Source: JAAZVM01 sp041694155
GTDB lineage: Bacteria > Patescibacteriota > Gracilibacteria > BD1-5 > UBA6164
Direction of reading: 5' to 3'
Length of the DNA: 64,000 nt
Assembly (NCBI GenBank): GCA_041694155.1
Contig: JASMTS010000012.1
Coordinates: forward strand, 192,805-256,804
This document shows, piece after piece, positions 52,864 to 64,000 of the stretch. Each line of letters begins with the position of its first letter. The first letter of the stretch is position 1. The position numbers and the translations under genes are program-made. Under the pieces are notes generated by a model. That model did no database searches, was not told where the DNA came from, and was given only the letters and a program-made list of their open reading frames with translations.

Positions 52864-54316
52864 AGAATTTTATTTTATCAGCATTAGGATGTTCTCTTAG
52901 TTTTTCTAGAGTTTTTGCTTCTATTTGTCTTATTCTTTCTCTTGTAACTCAAAATTCTTTACCTACTTCTTCTAATGTATGAACATCTCATCCATCTAAT
53001 CAAAACCTCATTATTATTATTTTTCTTTCTCTAGGAGTAAGAAAATCTAACATTTCATATAAATTATCTTTTAATAAATTTATATTTGTTTGAGAGTCTG
53101 GAGTAGGGTTTTTATCATCTTCTATAAAATCTCACAAAGAAGTATCTTCTTCAGATCAAACAGGAGAGTCAAGAGATAATATATCTTGGCTTATTCTCAT
53201 TATTTGTCTTACTTTTCTTATATCCATATCTAGCTCTGTAGCTAGTTCTTCCATAAGAGGCTCTCTTGTAAGCTCTTGAGTTAATCTTCTGTAAGTATGA
53301 GTAAATTTATTAATTGTTTCTATCATATGTACAGGTACTCTTATTGTTCTTGCTTGATCAGCAATTGCTCTTGTTACTCATTGTCTTATCCACCATGTAG
53401 CATATGTAGAAAATTTAAATCATTTGTCAGGGTCAAACTTATCTACTGCTCTAAATAATCATACATTTCATTCTTGAATTAGGTCTAATAGTCACAAACC
53501 TCTACCCATATATTTTTTTGCTATAGATACTACCAATCTTAAATTAGCTGCTGCTAATTTTTTTCTAGCATCCATGCTTCATGCTCTGATTTGTTTACCT
53601 AATTCTATTTCTTCTTCACTTGATAATAATTCAACTCTACCTATTTCATTTAGGTACATTCTTATAGAGTCATCACTTATTTCTGATAAAGATATATTAG
53701 TTTTTTCTTTTTTCTTTTTCTCATCAGCTTTGAATAAAGTAGCTTTATCCATATTATCAACTATATCTATTTCCAGCTGTAAAAATCTAGTATATACTTC
53801 ATCTAATAAGTCTAAGTCTTCTTCTGCATTTGGTATAGCTGACATAACTTCATCTTGAGTTACGCTTCAGTCTTTTTTACCTTTTTTCATTAATTCCTGA
53901 ATTTCTTCAGGCATTCAATCAAGGTATTTTTCAGGAACTTTTATGTCTATAAACTCAGTTATTCATTTACCAACTCTTCTTTTATCTTCTGATCTGTCTT
54001 TTGGAAGTTTAGATAATCATTTTTCTTTTTTTAGAGCTTCTGCTATTTCTTCATCTTCTTCTATTTTTAAATCATCTTTATCTAGATTCATTTTTCTTAT
54101 TTCTTCTAATTCCTCTGGAGTAGGTTCTTTTTCTCAAAGTAGATCTTCTTCTAACTCTTCTAGTTCTTCATCTAGTACTTCTTCATCTTCTAAGTCTTCT
54201 TTTATAACATCTTTATTTGCCTTTACTGCCTTTTTTAAAACATCTAAGTCTAAGTCATCTAAAGATACTTCTTCTACTTGATTTTTTAGATTTTTGTTAT
54301 CTTTTTTAGCTGCCAT
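52859..54316 (-). CDS. rpoD: Primary sigma factor RpoD (sigma-70)
   Basis: 485 aa. A long acidic N-terminus (EEVLDEELEELEEDLL) then region 1.2 (DSIRMYLNEIGRVELLSSEEEIELGKQI), regions 2.3-2.4 (FKFSTYATWWIRQ), region 3 and region 4.2 (TLEEVGKEFGVTRERIRQIEAKTLEKLR). Upstream leader at 54317-54500 holds a CTCCTTCT/AGAAGGA hairpin (54370-54397) followed by T residues, either a second dnaG terminator or an attenuator. Confidence 0.95.
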
Positions 54317-54474
54317 TTAGCATATATATTAGTAAATATAAATAGTAGAAATTGTATAACACAAAAAATTCCTTCTTTGTTATTTTATTTAGAAGGAGCA
54401 AAAAAGTATTATTAATTATATTTTTTTCATCTTTTTAAAAGAATTATGTTTCTTTTTCTTGTTTAAGGATTATA

Positions 54475-54521
54475 TATAAAAAAGCTAAATAATCAAGATT
54501 TTATTTTATTCAGCTTTTTTT
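54475..54521 (-). terminator. Terminator overlapping the dnaG 3' end
   Basis: On the minus strand AAAAAGCTGAATAA / TTATTTAGCTTTTTT with a loop of about 14 nt; the stem's left arm is inside the last dnaG codons. Confidence 0.7.
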
Positions 54522-56171
54522 TCATATTTCTAGTAGTTTAGTATATTCTATTAAAGCATTATTATCTCATGATGACATAAGATTTTTTAGTCTATCTACT
54601 TCTTTTTTATAAATATCTCTATTTAATCAGTGAATCATTTTTTCTATTTCATCTTTTAGATGTTCATTGTTTGAATGTTCTTGCTCTGTTTCAATTTTTA
54701 GAGATATACCTTTATAGAATTCTTTTTTATTTAATTCTAGTCAATCAATATACTTTTTTCAATTTTCTAATACTCATTTTAAGTCTTTGTCTATCGATTC
54801 AGGAAATAATATCTTTTGTTTAAAAATATTTATATTACTTTCATCTATTAAACAATATCATATAGCTAGTTGACTAGGAGTAATTAGTTTTTTATTACTG
54901 TTTTCTTCTTTTTTTGATATTGATTTAAATCTTATTTTATTAAAGCTATCATATACTATATTTTGATTTATATTTAATAAATTTGCTATTTCTTTTAGGT
55001 AAAAATCTTTTTCTACATTATCAGAGTAGCTTTTTACTATTTCTAACAATTCTATTAGTAACTTCTTTTTTTCATCAATAGAATTAGTATTAAATTTGGA
55101 TTTTTTAATATAATATCATATAGGACTCATAGCGGATTCTATATATTCTCAAAAATTTCAATCATTACTTATTATTTCATCAGGATCTTTTCAAGAAGGA
55201 AGTGATATTATTTTTACTTCAAATCACTGGTTTTTCATTTTTTCAAGACTAGCTTTTGTTGCTTTTTCTCAAGCTGAATCTCAATCAAAACAAAGATATA
55301 CTTTTTTAGTTAATCTTTTAATCAATGTTAGGTGTTTATCTGTTAATGCTGTACCTGATACAGCTACACTGTTATAAAATCATCATTTATTTAATGCTAT
55401 AACATCCATATATCATTCAGTAATGATAATATAATCTTGTTTTGTTACATGACTTCTAGCATTAAATAAGTTGTATAATATATTTGATTTATCATAAAAA
55501 TTAGAAGCAGGAGAGTTAAGGTATTTTGGTTCTCATTCTCAGTGAATTCTTCATGCAAATGCTACAAAATCTCATCTAGAATTTTGTATTGGGAATATTA
55601 TTCTATTTATGAATTTGTCTTTTTTTGTTTTGATATCTAAAAATATTTTAGAATCAAAAATTTGTTCATCTTCATATCATTTTTTCTTTAGGTAATTGTA
55701 TAGTTCAATTCATGAATCACTATATCAAAAATTAAACTTATTTATTAACTCTTCTGATAATCATCTATCAAATAAGTATTTTTTTACATTAGGGTAATTT
55801 TCTAATGCTTTCTTGTAATAATTTGTAGCATCTCTATAAAGAGAATACATATTTTTTTTCTCTTCAAATTTTTCTTGATTAAAATTAGTGTTTACTTTTA
55901 TTCAGGTATAGTTACCTAGTATCTCTATAGCTTCTTTGAATTCACAACTTTCTATATCCATTACAAATTTTATTGCTCATCATCATTTATGACATCAAAA
56001 ACAATAAGCCAATTGTTTAGACGGACTAACTACAAAGCTAGGAGTTTTTTCGTTGTGACCAGGAAAAGGGCAGACGCATTTATAATTTGCTCCTGCCTTT
56101 TTTAAGCTTGTATATTTCGATACTAAATCTACTATATCTATTGCTGACTCTAATTCATCACTGATTCACAT
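54501..56171 (-). CDS. dnaG: DNA primase DnaG
   Basis: 556 aa. N-terminal zinc-binding domain (YKCVCPFPGHNEKTPSF ... YCFGCHKGGGAIKFV), catalytic core with TOPRIM motifs (ITEGYMDVIAL, YLCFDGDSAGEKA), and a C-terminal helicase-interaction region ending GIK. The second codon is TGA (MGISDE). Synthesises replication primers. Minus-strand order dnaG then rpoD, as in the macromolecular-synthesis operon, but with a terminator between them. Confidence 0.95.
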
Positions 56172-56239
56172 ATTTTATTATAATATTATCGATTATAAAT
56201 AATTACTTTTTAATTATACTTAATTATTTGTAAATAAAA

Positions 56240-56268
56240 AGAGAAAGATTTATCTTTCTCTTTTTTGA
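56240..56268 (-). terminator. Terminator after the 231-aa hypothetical gene
   Basis: AGAGAAAGATT/TATCTTTCTCT hairpin with A/T tracts; it includes the stop codon at 56250-56252. Confidence 0.7.
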
Positions 56269-56945
56269 AAAAACTTTACTGTTAAATGCATTCATAAATC
56301 TCTTAAATATATATCTTGTTCTGCTCATCTGTTATATATTGTATTTCATTCAATAACTGTTTCATTCTTATGATTTATCACTTCATGTCATAATAATCTT
56401 CTCCTTTCAAGACTGTTTCATGAATAATACTTTATAACATTATTACCATCATAGTGTATATAAAATTTGTCTCATCTGTCATATTGAGCTTTTATATTTA
56501 ACCATGATGTTACTTCATGATTCCTTATTTTAGAAAAATCTATATCTACTTCATAAAAATTTCTTCAAAGATACTTAATTTCATCATTTCACATAAATTC
56601 ATAACTTCACATTCTACCTCAAACTATTTGAAAGTCTCTAGGTCATATGCTTTCAATTTCTTCTTTTAGATTTGCTGTAGCATTTCTTAGTTCTGCTAGT
56701 TGATAAACATCATCATCTTTAAATTTTTCTGGATTATCTAACAAATATTCTAAAAATATTTTAAAATCTATATTGTCTCAATTTGCTTTTACTAATTCCA
56801 GTAATCATCTACTACTTCATTCTTCGTAAGATTTTTCCAAATAAGCATCTAAGAACCTTTGATATTTTGAACTCATTTCCCTTATTGTTTCAGCATTTTG
56901 TATATTTTCTGCTTGCTCGTTATAAAAATCAGGTACTTCGCTCAT
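56250..56945 (-). CDS. Hypothetical protein, 231 aa
   Basis: An N-terminal helical half (YNEQAENIQNAETIREMSSKYQRFLDAYLEK..., LLELVKANGDNIDFKIFLEYLL) is followed by a beta-rich half (FMGNDEIKYLGRNFYEVDIDF, FYIHYDGNNVIKYYSGNSLERRRLLG). No signal peptide or TM. Fourteen or so TGA glycines show it is native. No family recognised. Divergent from tmk. Confidence 0.65.
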
Positions 56946-57049
56946 AATTTTATAATTATTTAATATATTTATAAATATTTTATCATAAAAACTTTATATT
57001 TTCAAAAATACAATATAATTAACTAAATTATATAATAAAAAATATACAA

Positions 57050-57700
57050 ATGTTTGTTGTTATTGACTGATTGGATGGTTCAGGTAAAGGTACACAAGTA
57101 AATCTTATAGCTGAAAACTTAAAAAAACTTTGAAAAAAAGTAAAGGTTTTGGATTATCCTAGATATGGTGAGGAATCTGCTTTTTTTGTTGAAAAATATT
57201 TGAATTGATGATATTGAAGCAATTTAAGTGCAAAACAAGCTAGTATTTTTTATGCTCTTGATAGATTTGATGATAGTTTTAACTTGAGACAAGAATTAAA
57301 AGATTATGATTATATAATCAGTAATAGGTATGTTTCAGCCAATATGATACACCAAACTGGTAAGATTTTTGATAAAGAAAAAAGACATGAATTTTTGGAA
57401 TGGTTAGAAGAGTTAGAGTTTGAAATAATGTGAATTCCTAGACCTGATAAAGTTATATTTCTAAATGTTAGCCCTAATACAAGTCAAGAGTTGGTTTTGA
57501 AAAAACAAAAAAGAGAATACCTTAAGTGATGAAAAAAAATGGATCTTCATGAAGAAGATAAAAACCATCTTACTAATGCATATAATGCTGCAGTTGAAAT
57601 AGTAAAAAAGTATAATTGGGTTCAGATAGATTGTGAAAAAAATTGAGATATGAGAAGTATAGAGGATATAAACAAAGAAATATTAAATAATATAATATAA
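57050..57700 (+). CDS. tmk: Thymidylate kinase
   Basis: 216 aa. FVVIDGLDGSGKGTQVNLIAENL is the dTMP kinase P-loop, VLDYPRYGE the substrate loop, and YIISNRYVSANMIHQTGK the DR(Y/W) motif variant (NRY replaces DRY). Makes dTDP. First gene of the tmk-yraN-trmB unit. Confidence 0.92.
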
Positions 57701-57728
57701 AAAGCTCTCCATTAACTTTTTATAAAAA

Positions 57729-58088
57729 ATGAATAATACAAAGAATAAATGAGATGAATGAGAATTAGTAGCTATAAAATACTTACTAAACAAAGGGTAT
57801 AAAATTACTGATTATAATTTTAAATTTGGTAGGTTTTGAGAGATAGATATTATTGCAAATAAATTATGAATTACATATTTTTTTGAAGTAAAATATAGAA
57901 CAGGTTTTAAGTATTGATATCCAGAAGAAAGTATTACACAAAATAAGCTTTTTAAATTCAAAAAAACTATAGAGTATTATGTGATTAAAAATAAACTTAG
58001 TTTTGAAAAAATACAATTTGATGTTATATCAATTATTAAGTGAGATAATAGCTATAAGCTTAAACATTATAAAAATTTAGAAATTTAA
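57729..58088 (+). CDS. yraN: YraN/UPF0102 endonuclease-fold protein
   Basis: 119 aa. GDEGELVAIKYLLNKGYKI, NFKFGRFGEIDIIANKLGITYFFEVKYRTG matches YraN, a PD-(D/E)xK-fold family (E, D, ExK). Role unknown; often near recombination or replication genes. Confidence 0.92.
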
Positions 58089-58090
58089 TT

Positions 58091-58765
58091 ATGAGCTTTT
58101 CAGATAAATATAAAAAAATTAATAAATATATACAAAAAGTAGAAGATCATCCTAATATAATAAATATAGAGGATGAAGCATTTAAAAATGCTGGTAAATG
58201 GTCAAAATATTTTGATAATGATAATGATATAGTTTTAGAAATATGAACATGATTATGAAACTTTTTTTCTGATGAGGTCTCATCTAATCCAAACAAAAAC
58301 TTCATATGAAAAGAGATAAGATTCAAAAGGTTATATGTTACAGCTCAAAAAACTATTAGCAAATGATGAAAAAACTTTGTTCTATTAAAAACCATGTGAC
58401 AAAATATTTCCAAAGTTTTTGCTGATTGAGAATTAAGTTTGACTTATGTTTTTTTTCCTGATCCTTGGGCAAAAAAAGATAGACAAAAAAAACATAGACT
58501 TTGGAGTGATAAATTTATAAGTGACTTGTACTCAAAAACAAAATCATGATGAAAAGTTATTTTTAAGACAGATCATAGAGAGTACTTTGATTCTACCTTA
58601 AAACTTATAAAAGATTTTTGAAAATGGGATATATCTAAATTGTCATATGATTATGAGAATGAAACAACAGATTTTGACAAAAAAAGACTTACAGAATTTG
58701 AAGTTATTTTTAGAAGTAAAGACATAAAAATAAATTATATAGAGTTAGTTAAAAAAAGTACTTAA
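58091..58765 (+). CDS. trmB: tRNA (guanine46-N7)-methyltransferase TrmB
   Basis: 224 aa. VLEIGTGLGNFF (motif I), YVFFPDPWAKKDRQKKHRL (PDPW...K.RH signature) and TDHREYFDSTL are diagnostic. Motif I glycines are TGA. 2 nt after yraN; a terminator follows. Confidence 0.94.
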
Positions 58766-58785
58766 ATTAAATTAAGTACTTTTTA
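58752..58785 (+). terminator. Terminator after trmB
   Basis: AAAAAGTACTTAA / TTAAGTACTTTTT hairpin spanning the stop codon. Confidence 0.8.
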
Positions 58786-58876
58786 TTAAAAATAAATTTT
58801 ACAAAACAAAAAAAATCTATAAAATATGATTTACTATATAAAGTATAGTAAATAATTATATTTTAAAATAACAAAT

Positions 58877-59509
58877 ATGTCAGAAATATTAAATGATTTG
58901 AATTGGAGATATGCTGCAAAAAGTTTTGATACATCAAAAAAAGTTTCAGAAGATGATTTACAAGAAATAATAGAATCATTTAGACTTACTCCATCTAGCT
59001 TTTGATTAGAACCATGGAAATTAATTGTAATAGAAAAAAATCAATTAAAAGAAGAACTTAGAGAACATAGTTTTAATCAAGCTCAAATTACTGAAAGCTC
59101 TCATTTATTGGTTTTTGCTAGAGTAAAAAATATAAATGATGAATATGTAGATAAATTTTTGGATAATCACTCAAGTATAACATGAGCATCTAGAGAGGAT
59201 TTATCTTGATATGAAAATATGATAAAAGGTTATTTATCTAGTCTTGATGATAATGCAAAAACAACTTGGGCTAAAGAACAAGTTAATATTGCATTAGGAA
59301 ATGTAATGCATACTTTAGCTAGAAAAAAAATAGATTCTTGTGCTATTGGTTGATTTAATCCATCAAAATATGATGAATTATTATGATTAGAAGAAAAATG
59401 ACTTGCCTCAGTAGTTGTATTGCCAATTTGATATAGAAAATCAGATGATAAATACGCGATTATGCCAAAAGTAAGATTTAGTGTAGATGATATTTTGATA
59501 AGAATATAA
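58877..59509 (+). CDS. Nitroreductase-family protein (NfsB-like)
   Basis: 210 aa. LNWRYAAKSFDTSKKVSEDDLQEIIESFRLTPSSFGLEPWKLIVI, then VNIALGNVMHTLARKKIDSCAIGGFNPSKYDELLG and ASVVVLPIGYRKSDDKYA, the FMN-binding nitroreductase/NAD(P)H oxidoreductase pattern. Physiological substrate unknown. Confidence 0.9.
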
Positions 59510-59535
59510 AAAATTATTTATTAATAAATTTTGTT

Positions 59536-60792
59536 ATGTCAAATAATGTAAATCCTTATGAAAGTGTAAAAAAGCAAATGCAAGATGCTTGTTCTCTTTC
59601 TTGAAATTGTGATGACATGACTTCTCAAATAGAAGTAATGTCTAATCCTAAAAGAGTATTAGAAATAAATATACCTGTTAGAATGGATGACTGAAGTGTT
59701 AAAAGTTTTACAGGTTTTAGAAGTCAACATAATGATTCTAGATGACCTTTTAAATGAGGTATAAGGTTTCACCAAGATGTTACAAGAGATGAGGTTAAAG
59801 CTTTATCTATGTGGATGACTTTTAAGTGTGCTGTTGTAGATATTCCATTAGGTTGAGGTAAGTGAGGTATTATTGTAAATCCTAAAGAACTTTCTGTATG
59901 AGAGTTAGAAAGATTGGCTAGATGATATGTTAGAGAAATATATAAGTACCTTGGTCCAGAACAAGATGTTCCTGCTCCAGATGTAAATACTACACCTCAA
60001 ATAATGGCATGGATGATGGATGAATATTCTAATCTTGTAGGTAAATATTCTCCTGGTTCATTTACAGGTAAACCTCTTTGTGTAGGTGGTTCTAAATGAA
60101 GATCAACAGCTACAGCTCAATGATGAGTTTATGCTTTACTTGAAATACTTGAATTAGAAAACAAAAAAGTCAGTGATATGAGCTTTGTTGTTCAATGAGC
60201 ATGAAATGCATGATTAACTTTTGCTAGTATTTTGACATGATTATGAGCAAAACTAGTTGGTATATCTGATTCAAAAGCATGAGTTTATGATTCTAATTGA
60301 CTTGATTTAGAAAAAATAAAACAAATAAAATCAGAAAAAAAATCTATTGCTGATTATGAATGATGTGAAAAAACTACAAGTGATTGAATTCTTGAAAAAG
60401 ATTGTGATATATTAGTGCCAGCTGCATTGGAAAATCAAATAACAAGAGCTAATGCTTGAAATATAAAAGCTGATATAGTTTTAGAGCTTGCAAATTGACC
60501 AGTAACTCCTGAAGCGGATGAGATGTTATTTGAAAATGGTCAAATGGTTGTACCTGATATACTAGCTAATGCTGGTTGAGTAATGGTTTCATATTTTGAG
60601 CAAGTTCAAAATAATATGAATTTTTATTGGGAAGAAGATGAAGTTGATGAAAAATTAAAAACTAAAATGAAAAAAGCTACTTTAGCTGTTTATGAAAAAA
60701 CTAAAGAGCTTAATACATCAATGAGAAATTGAGCATATGTTATATCTATGAAAAGAGTTATAGATGCTATGGATAATAGATGAGAGCATTAA
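59536..60792 (+). CDS. gdhA: Glutamate dehydrogenase
   Basis: 418 aa. TGFRSQHNDSRGPFKGGIRFH (substrate loop), MTFKCAVVDIPLGGGKGGIIVNPK, GYVREIYKYLGPEQDVPAPDVNT, Rossmann FVVQGAGNAGLTFASILTGLG. Converts glutamate and 2-oxoglutarate; NAD/NADP preference not determinable. The GGGKGG stretch uses TGA and GGT. Confidence 0.95.
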
Positions 60793-60796
60793 AAAT

Positions 60797-60834
60797 AAAA
60801 AATAGGTTTTTTTAAAAAACCTATTTTTTATTTT
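60797..60834 (+). terminator. Terminator after gdhA
   Basis: AAAAATAGGTTTTTT/AAAAAACCTATTTTT hairpin with T-tract. Confidence 0.85.
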
Positions 60835-60897
60835 TTGTTTTGTTGTATTTTTGGTTATGATGATTGTTATAAATTTAAATATTAATAAAAATTTTGA

Positions 60898-62352
60898 ATG
60901 AGTTCAAATGAAACAGTTATAAGCTTTAAGTCAGTAGATTTTAATTATGATATTAGAAAGCCTATTTTAGACGAAGTTAGCTTTAATGTAAGACTTGGTA
61001 GTAAAATAACATTGATGTGACAAAATTGAGCATGAAAATCTACTATTTTTAAGCTTATAAATTGAAGTGCTGAAAAAAAATGAGGAGTAATAAATATAGA
61101 TAATAAATTAACTATAGCTACATGATTCCAAGTAGTATTGCCAGAAGATAAAGAATTAAGCGTTAGTGAATTTTTTAGAAAATATTACTCTGATAAGGAT
61201 GAATTCAATATAGATAAACAAATATTTGATATATTAAATGTTGTAAACTTAAAGGCTCCTTTAGATAAAAAAATAAAAGATTTTTCATGATGACAACAAG
61301 CTAGATTATTATTAGCATGAGCACTTATACAAAATCCTGATATATTATTACTTGATGAGCCTACTAATAATTTAGATATTGAATGAATATGGCATTTAAC
61401 TGACTTTTTACAAAATTATAAAAAGACTGTTATAGTTATTTCTCATGATGCAGATTTTTTGAATAGTTTTACTACTGGTGTTTTATACTTGGACTCTAAT
61501 ACTCATCAAGTTGAGCAATTTGTTTGAAACTATCATGATGTTGTTGAACAAATAGAAAGAAAAAAAGAAAAAGAAAATATGGCCAATGCTAGACTTGCTA
61601 AAGAAGCAAAAGCCAAAAAAGAGCAAGCGGAAAAATTTGCTCACAAATGATGAAAACTTAGACTTGTAGCAAAAAAAATGAGAGAAGCAGCTGCTGAAAT
61701 GGAAGATGATATAGTAGACGTTAGGAAAGAAGATAAAACAATAAGGGACTTTAAAATTCCAGTTCAAGAATGAGTAGGGGGAGTTTTATTAGATATAAAT
61801 TCAGTACATATAATAAAAGATGAACAAGTTATAGAAAAACCATTTGATATAAAGCTAAGAAAAGATGATCACATACTTTTGAGTTGACCAAATGGTATAG
61901 GTAAATCAACACTTTTGGAAAAAATAGTATCATGAGATGAATCTTGATCTAAAGTTTCAGAAGATGTTAAGATAGGTTACTATAGACAAGATTTTTCTAA
62001 TCTTGATTTTGAACAAACAGTTTATGATTGCCTTAGATCTACTGCTCCAGAGGATATATGAGAACAACAACTTAGAAGTACAGCTGCCGGTTTTCTTATT
62101 ACATGAGATATTATGAAAACAAAAATTTGAGATTTATCAGAAGGGCAAAAGTGACTTGTTGCCTTTTGTAGATTGGTCTTTTTGAAACCAGGTATTTTGA
62201 TACTGGATGAACCGACTAATCATATAAATTTTAGGCATATACCAGTTATTGCAAAAGCTTTAGACTCTTTTAAGTGATGAATGATTCTTGTTTCACATGT
62301 GGATGAATTTGTATGGCAAATAAGAATAGATCAATATATGGATTTAGCTTAA
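60898..62352 (+). CDS. ABC-F family ATPase
   Basis: 484 aa with two ABC domains: Walker A MGQNGAGKSTIFK and SGPNGIGKSTLLE, signatures FSGGQQARLLLAGAL and LSEGQKGLVAF, Walker B LLLDEPTNNLD and LILDEPTNHIN. The linker (about 220-280) is highly charged. No TM helices. ABC-F proteins act on ribosomes. In the second signature SEGQ replaces SGGQ. Confidence 0.92.
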
Positions 62353-62354
62353 AT

Positions 62355-62391
62355 AAAAAAATAGATTTTTTAAAAATCTATTTTTTTATTT
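62355..62391. terminator. Terminator between the ABC-F gene and the NTPase gene
   Basis: AAAAAATAGATTTTT/AAAAATCTATTTTTT palindrome; bidirectional, overlapping the end of the minus-strand gene. Confidence 0.8.
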
Positions 62392-62922
62392 ATAAAAATT
62401 ATTATAAAATGTAGGTATAGCACTTAAAAAAGCAGATATAAATTGATCTTTTCTTGTTAACATATCATCACTCCATGCTCAAAATGCTCAGTTCTTTTTA
62501 CTTGCATTCAAAATTCAAGTTGCCTTTTCTAATACTTCTCATAATTCTTTTTTATTTTTATATAATTCTGTTTCAAATAATTTTGGTACTTCCATCATGT
62601 TTGAAAATCAAAAATGTCATTCTCACTTACTATTTAATATATATACGACTCAAAATAAATAAGCTTTTTGTCATATATAACTAGTTCATCACTCCATTCA
62701 TATATAAAAATCAGCATCTATTATTTCTTTTTTGGCATTTATTGCTCTATTTTGAGCTCATTTCATATTTTCTTCTATACTTAGAGGCATATCACTTACT
62801 CATGATTCGACTTTTATTGCTTCTGTTTTAATTTCTATTTTATCAAAATATATACATCTTTTAGCGGCTTCTTCTATTGCCAATACTTTTGGAGGAGATT
62901 TTGTTCATATAACTATTTTCAT
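62386..62922 (-). CDS. YjjX-type inosine/xanthosine triphosphatase
   Basis: 178 aa. MKIVIGTKSPPKVLAIEEAAKR, ESGVSDMPLSIEENMKGAQNRAINA, DFYIGMEGGTSYI and the C-terminal GAFGAWSDDMLTRKDQF match the DUF84/YjjX house-cleaning NTPase family (ITP/XTP hydrolysis). Normal length. Confidence 0.9.
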
Positions 62923-62987
62923 AAATATATTTTTATATTACTAAATAATGATTAGAATCATTTTATTAATTTTTACTATAACATCAA

Positions 62988-63575
62988 ATGAATAAATTTC
63001 TAACAAATAAGTATTTAAAAAAGAGGTATTTTGTTTTTTTCTGACTTTTATTATTTTTTATACTTATGTGAACTATTCTTAGCTATTTTGATACACAAAA
63101 AATAGTTTCATATATATGAATAGAAAATACTTATTTTATTATTTTTTTAATAGCTGCTATTGGTTGATTTTCTAGTATTTCATGATATCCACTTGTTGCA
63201 ATAATGGCTACTTTTATCTCTTGAGGTTCTAATTTTTTGCTTATAGGTTTATTGGCATGAATATGAATAATGTTTGGAGATTCACTTTTTTATTATTTTG
63301 GTATTAAGTCTAGGGATGTTATAGAAGGGAAAACCAAAAAATATGTAGATATAATGTCTAAATTTTTGAATAGTAAAAATAAATATGCTACTCCTATTAT
63401 AATATATATTTATTCTTGATGGACACCTTTACCAAATGATATATTAACTATTTCAGTTGGTATATCATGATATCCTTATAAAAAAGCATTCATTCCTTTG
63501 TTTTTATGAAATATTACTCATATGCTTTTATATTCATTTTTTATTTATTATTGAATTTGAATTTTATCTAATTAA
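62988..63575 (+). CDS. DedA/VTT-like membrane protein
   Basis: 195 aa, about five hydrophobic segments. SGYPLVAIMATFISGGSNFLLIGLLAGIGIMFGDSLFYYFG and GWTPLPNDILTISVGISGYPYKKAFIPLFLGNITHM resemble the SNARE-associated/VTT domain of DedA proteins (lipid-scramblase-like). Family likely, function not assigned. Confidence 0.7.
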
Positions 63576-63713
63576 AAAACTATAAAATAAAATTTTGTAT
63601 TTTTATATATTCGTGTTTTTTAGATAAAGTTAGAACTAAAATTGATATATTTTATAAAATAAAAAATAAATAAATCAATCCAAAAATAACTAAAAAACCT
63701 ACCAAAAAATAAA

Positions 63714-63748
63714 AAATACATACAATTAAATTTGTATGTATTTTTATT
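63714..63748 (+). terminator. Hairpin/terminator between the DedA-like and prepilin genes
   Basis: AAATACATACAA/TTGTATGTATTT with T-rich tail, in an otherwise featureless 189-bp gap. Confidence 0.7.
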
Positions 63749-63764
63749 TAACCCCTTTTAGAAA

Positions 63765-64000
63765 ATGATAAATACAAATAAAAAAGGTTTTACCTTAGTA
63801 GAACTAATAGTAGTAATAACAATACTAGCAATACTATGAACTATCTGATTTATATCACTACAATGATATAGTAGTGAAGCAAGAGATAGTAAAAGAGTAA
63901 CAGACTTATGACAAATAAGAACAGGTATCCAAGTATACCAAGCTAAGAATTGAGTAGTACCAGAACCAAATGATTCAATAACAGTATGAAGTGGTAGTAC
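63765..64000 (+). CDS. Type IV prepilin-like protein, 3'-truncated by window end
   Basis: The first 78 residues are visible. NTNKKGFTLVELIVVITILAILG is a type III signal peptide with F-T-L-V-E and the hydrophobic helix, followed by ARDSKRVTDLGQIRTGIQVYQAKNG, typical of major pilins/pseudopilins of the GspG/PilA type. A third pilin-like gene in the window, far from the pair at 18.9-21 kb. Confidence 0.88.

Noticed and set aside
53574..54281. Plus-strand Ser-rich ORFs opposite rpoD
   Set aside because: They are antisense shadows of the acidic N-terminus of RpoD (Glu/Asp codons read backwards give Ser/Phe).
1..64000. tRNA, rRNA, CRISPR array or IS element
   Set aside because: I saw no cloverleaf-like GC-richer segments, CRISPR repeats, transposase motifs or terminal inverted repeats; a covariance-model scan would be needed to exclude tRNAs.

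Overview
The window comes from a very AT-rich bacterium that reads UGA as glycine (genetic code 25), as known in Candidatus Absconditabacteria (SR1) and Gracilibacteria (BD1-5). The evidence is internal: dozens of housekeeping genes are intact only if in-frame TGA is read through, and TGA falls where invariant glycines belong (P-loops of RecA, AtpD and the helicase, the glycine-rich helices of ATP synthase subunit c, the RsmH signature DLGLSS). Arg is mostly AGA, and most genes lack a clear Shine-Dalgarno sequence. I cannot tell the two phyla apart from this stretch.

Layout. 1-3 kb: end of a YvcK/CofD-like gene, then on the minus strand recR and the dcw-type pair rsmH-ftsL-like. 3.2-9 kb: a SUF iron-sulfur operon (sufC, sufB, IscA-like, sufD, thioredoxin-like, CcdA-like, SufU-like, IscR-like, hotdog protein). 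9-18.6 kb, mostly minus strand: rplA, yidD, infC-rpmI-rplT, rpsT, pheT, recA, an exonuclease and a sigma-region-4/HTH regulator. 18.7-25.6 kb: pseudopilin genes, RNA-modification enzymes, HD and rhodanese proteins. 25.6-30.7 kb: dnaK with a CIRCE element, mixed with three genes that contain no UGA-Gly codons, carry strong Shine-Dalgarno sequences and look recently acquired. 30.7-36.6 kb: proS, rlmH and an ECF sigma / membrane anti-sigma-like / secreted beta-propeller cassette. 37-43.2 kb: a type III restriction-modification system bracketed by duplicated terminators. 43.3-52.8 kb: a complete F-type ATP synthase locus. 52.9-64 kb: rpoD, dnaG, tmk, yraN, trmB, nitroreductase, gdhA, an ABC-F protein, a YjjX-type NTPase, a DedA-like protein and a partial prepilin.

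The most striking content is the ATP synthase. Its rotor subunit c is encoded by two concatenated genes: one with six fused hairpins at an exact 75-residue period, the other with four. They lie on either side of atpB. All ten hairpins keep the ion-binding Glu and a Tyr five residues later; most carry a second Glu on helix 1, as in the two-carboxylate sodium site described for Fusobacterium. Odd and even hairpins differ in type, so both genes look like multiplied two-hairpin units. The same operon has a short delta subunit and an RNase HI gene inserted between gamma and beta. Second in interest are the standard-code-like genes near dnaK, one of which ends in a UGA directly before a terminator, and two cases where identical terminator hairpins bracket accessory cargo.

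All gene calls were made by eye under code 25; no database search was run.
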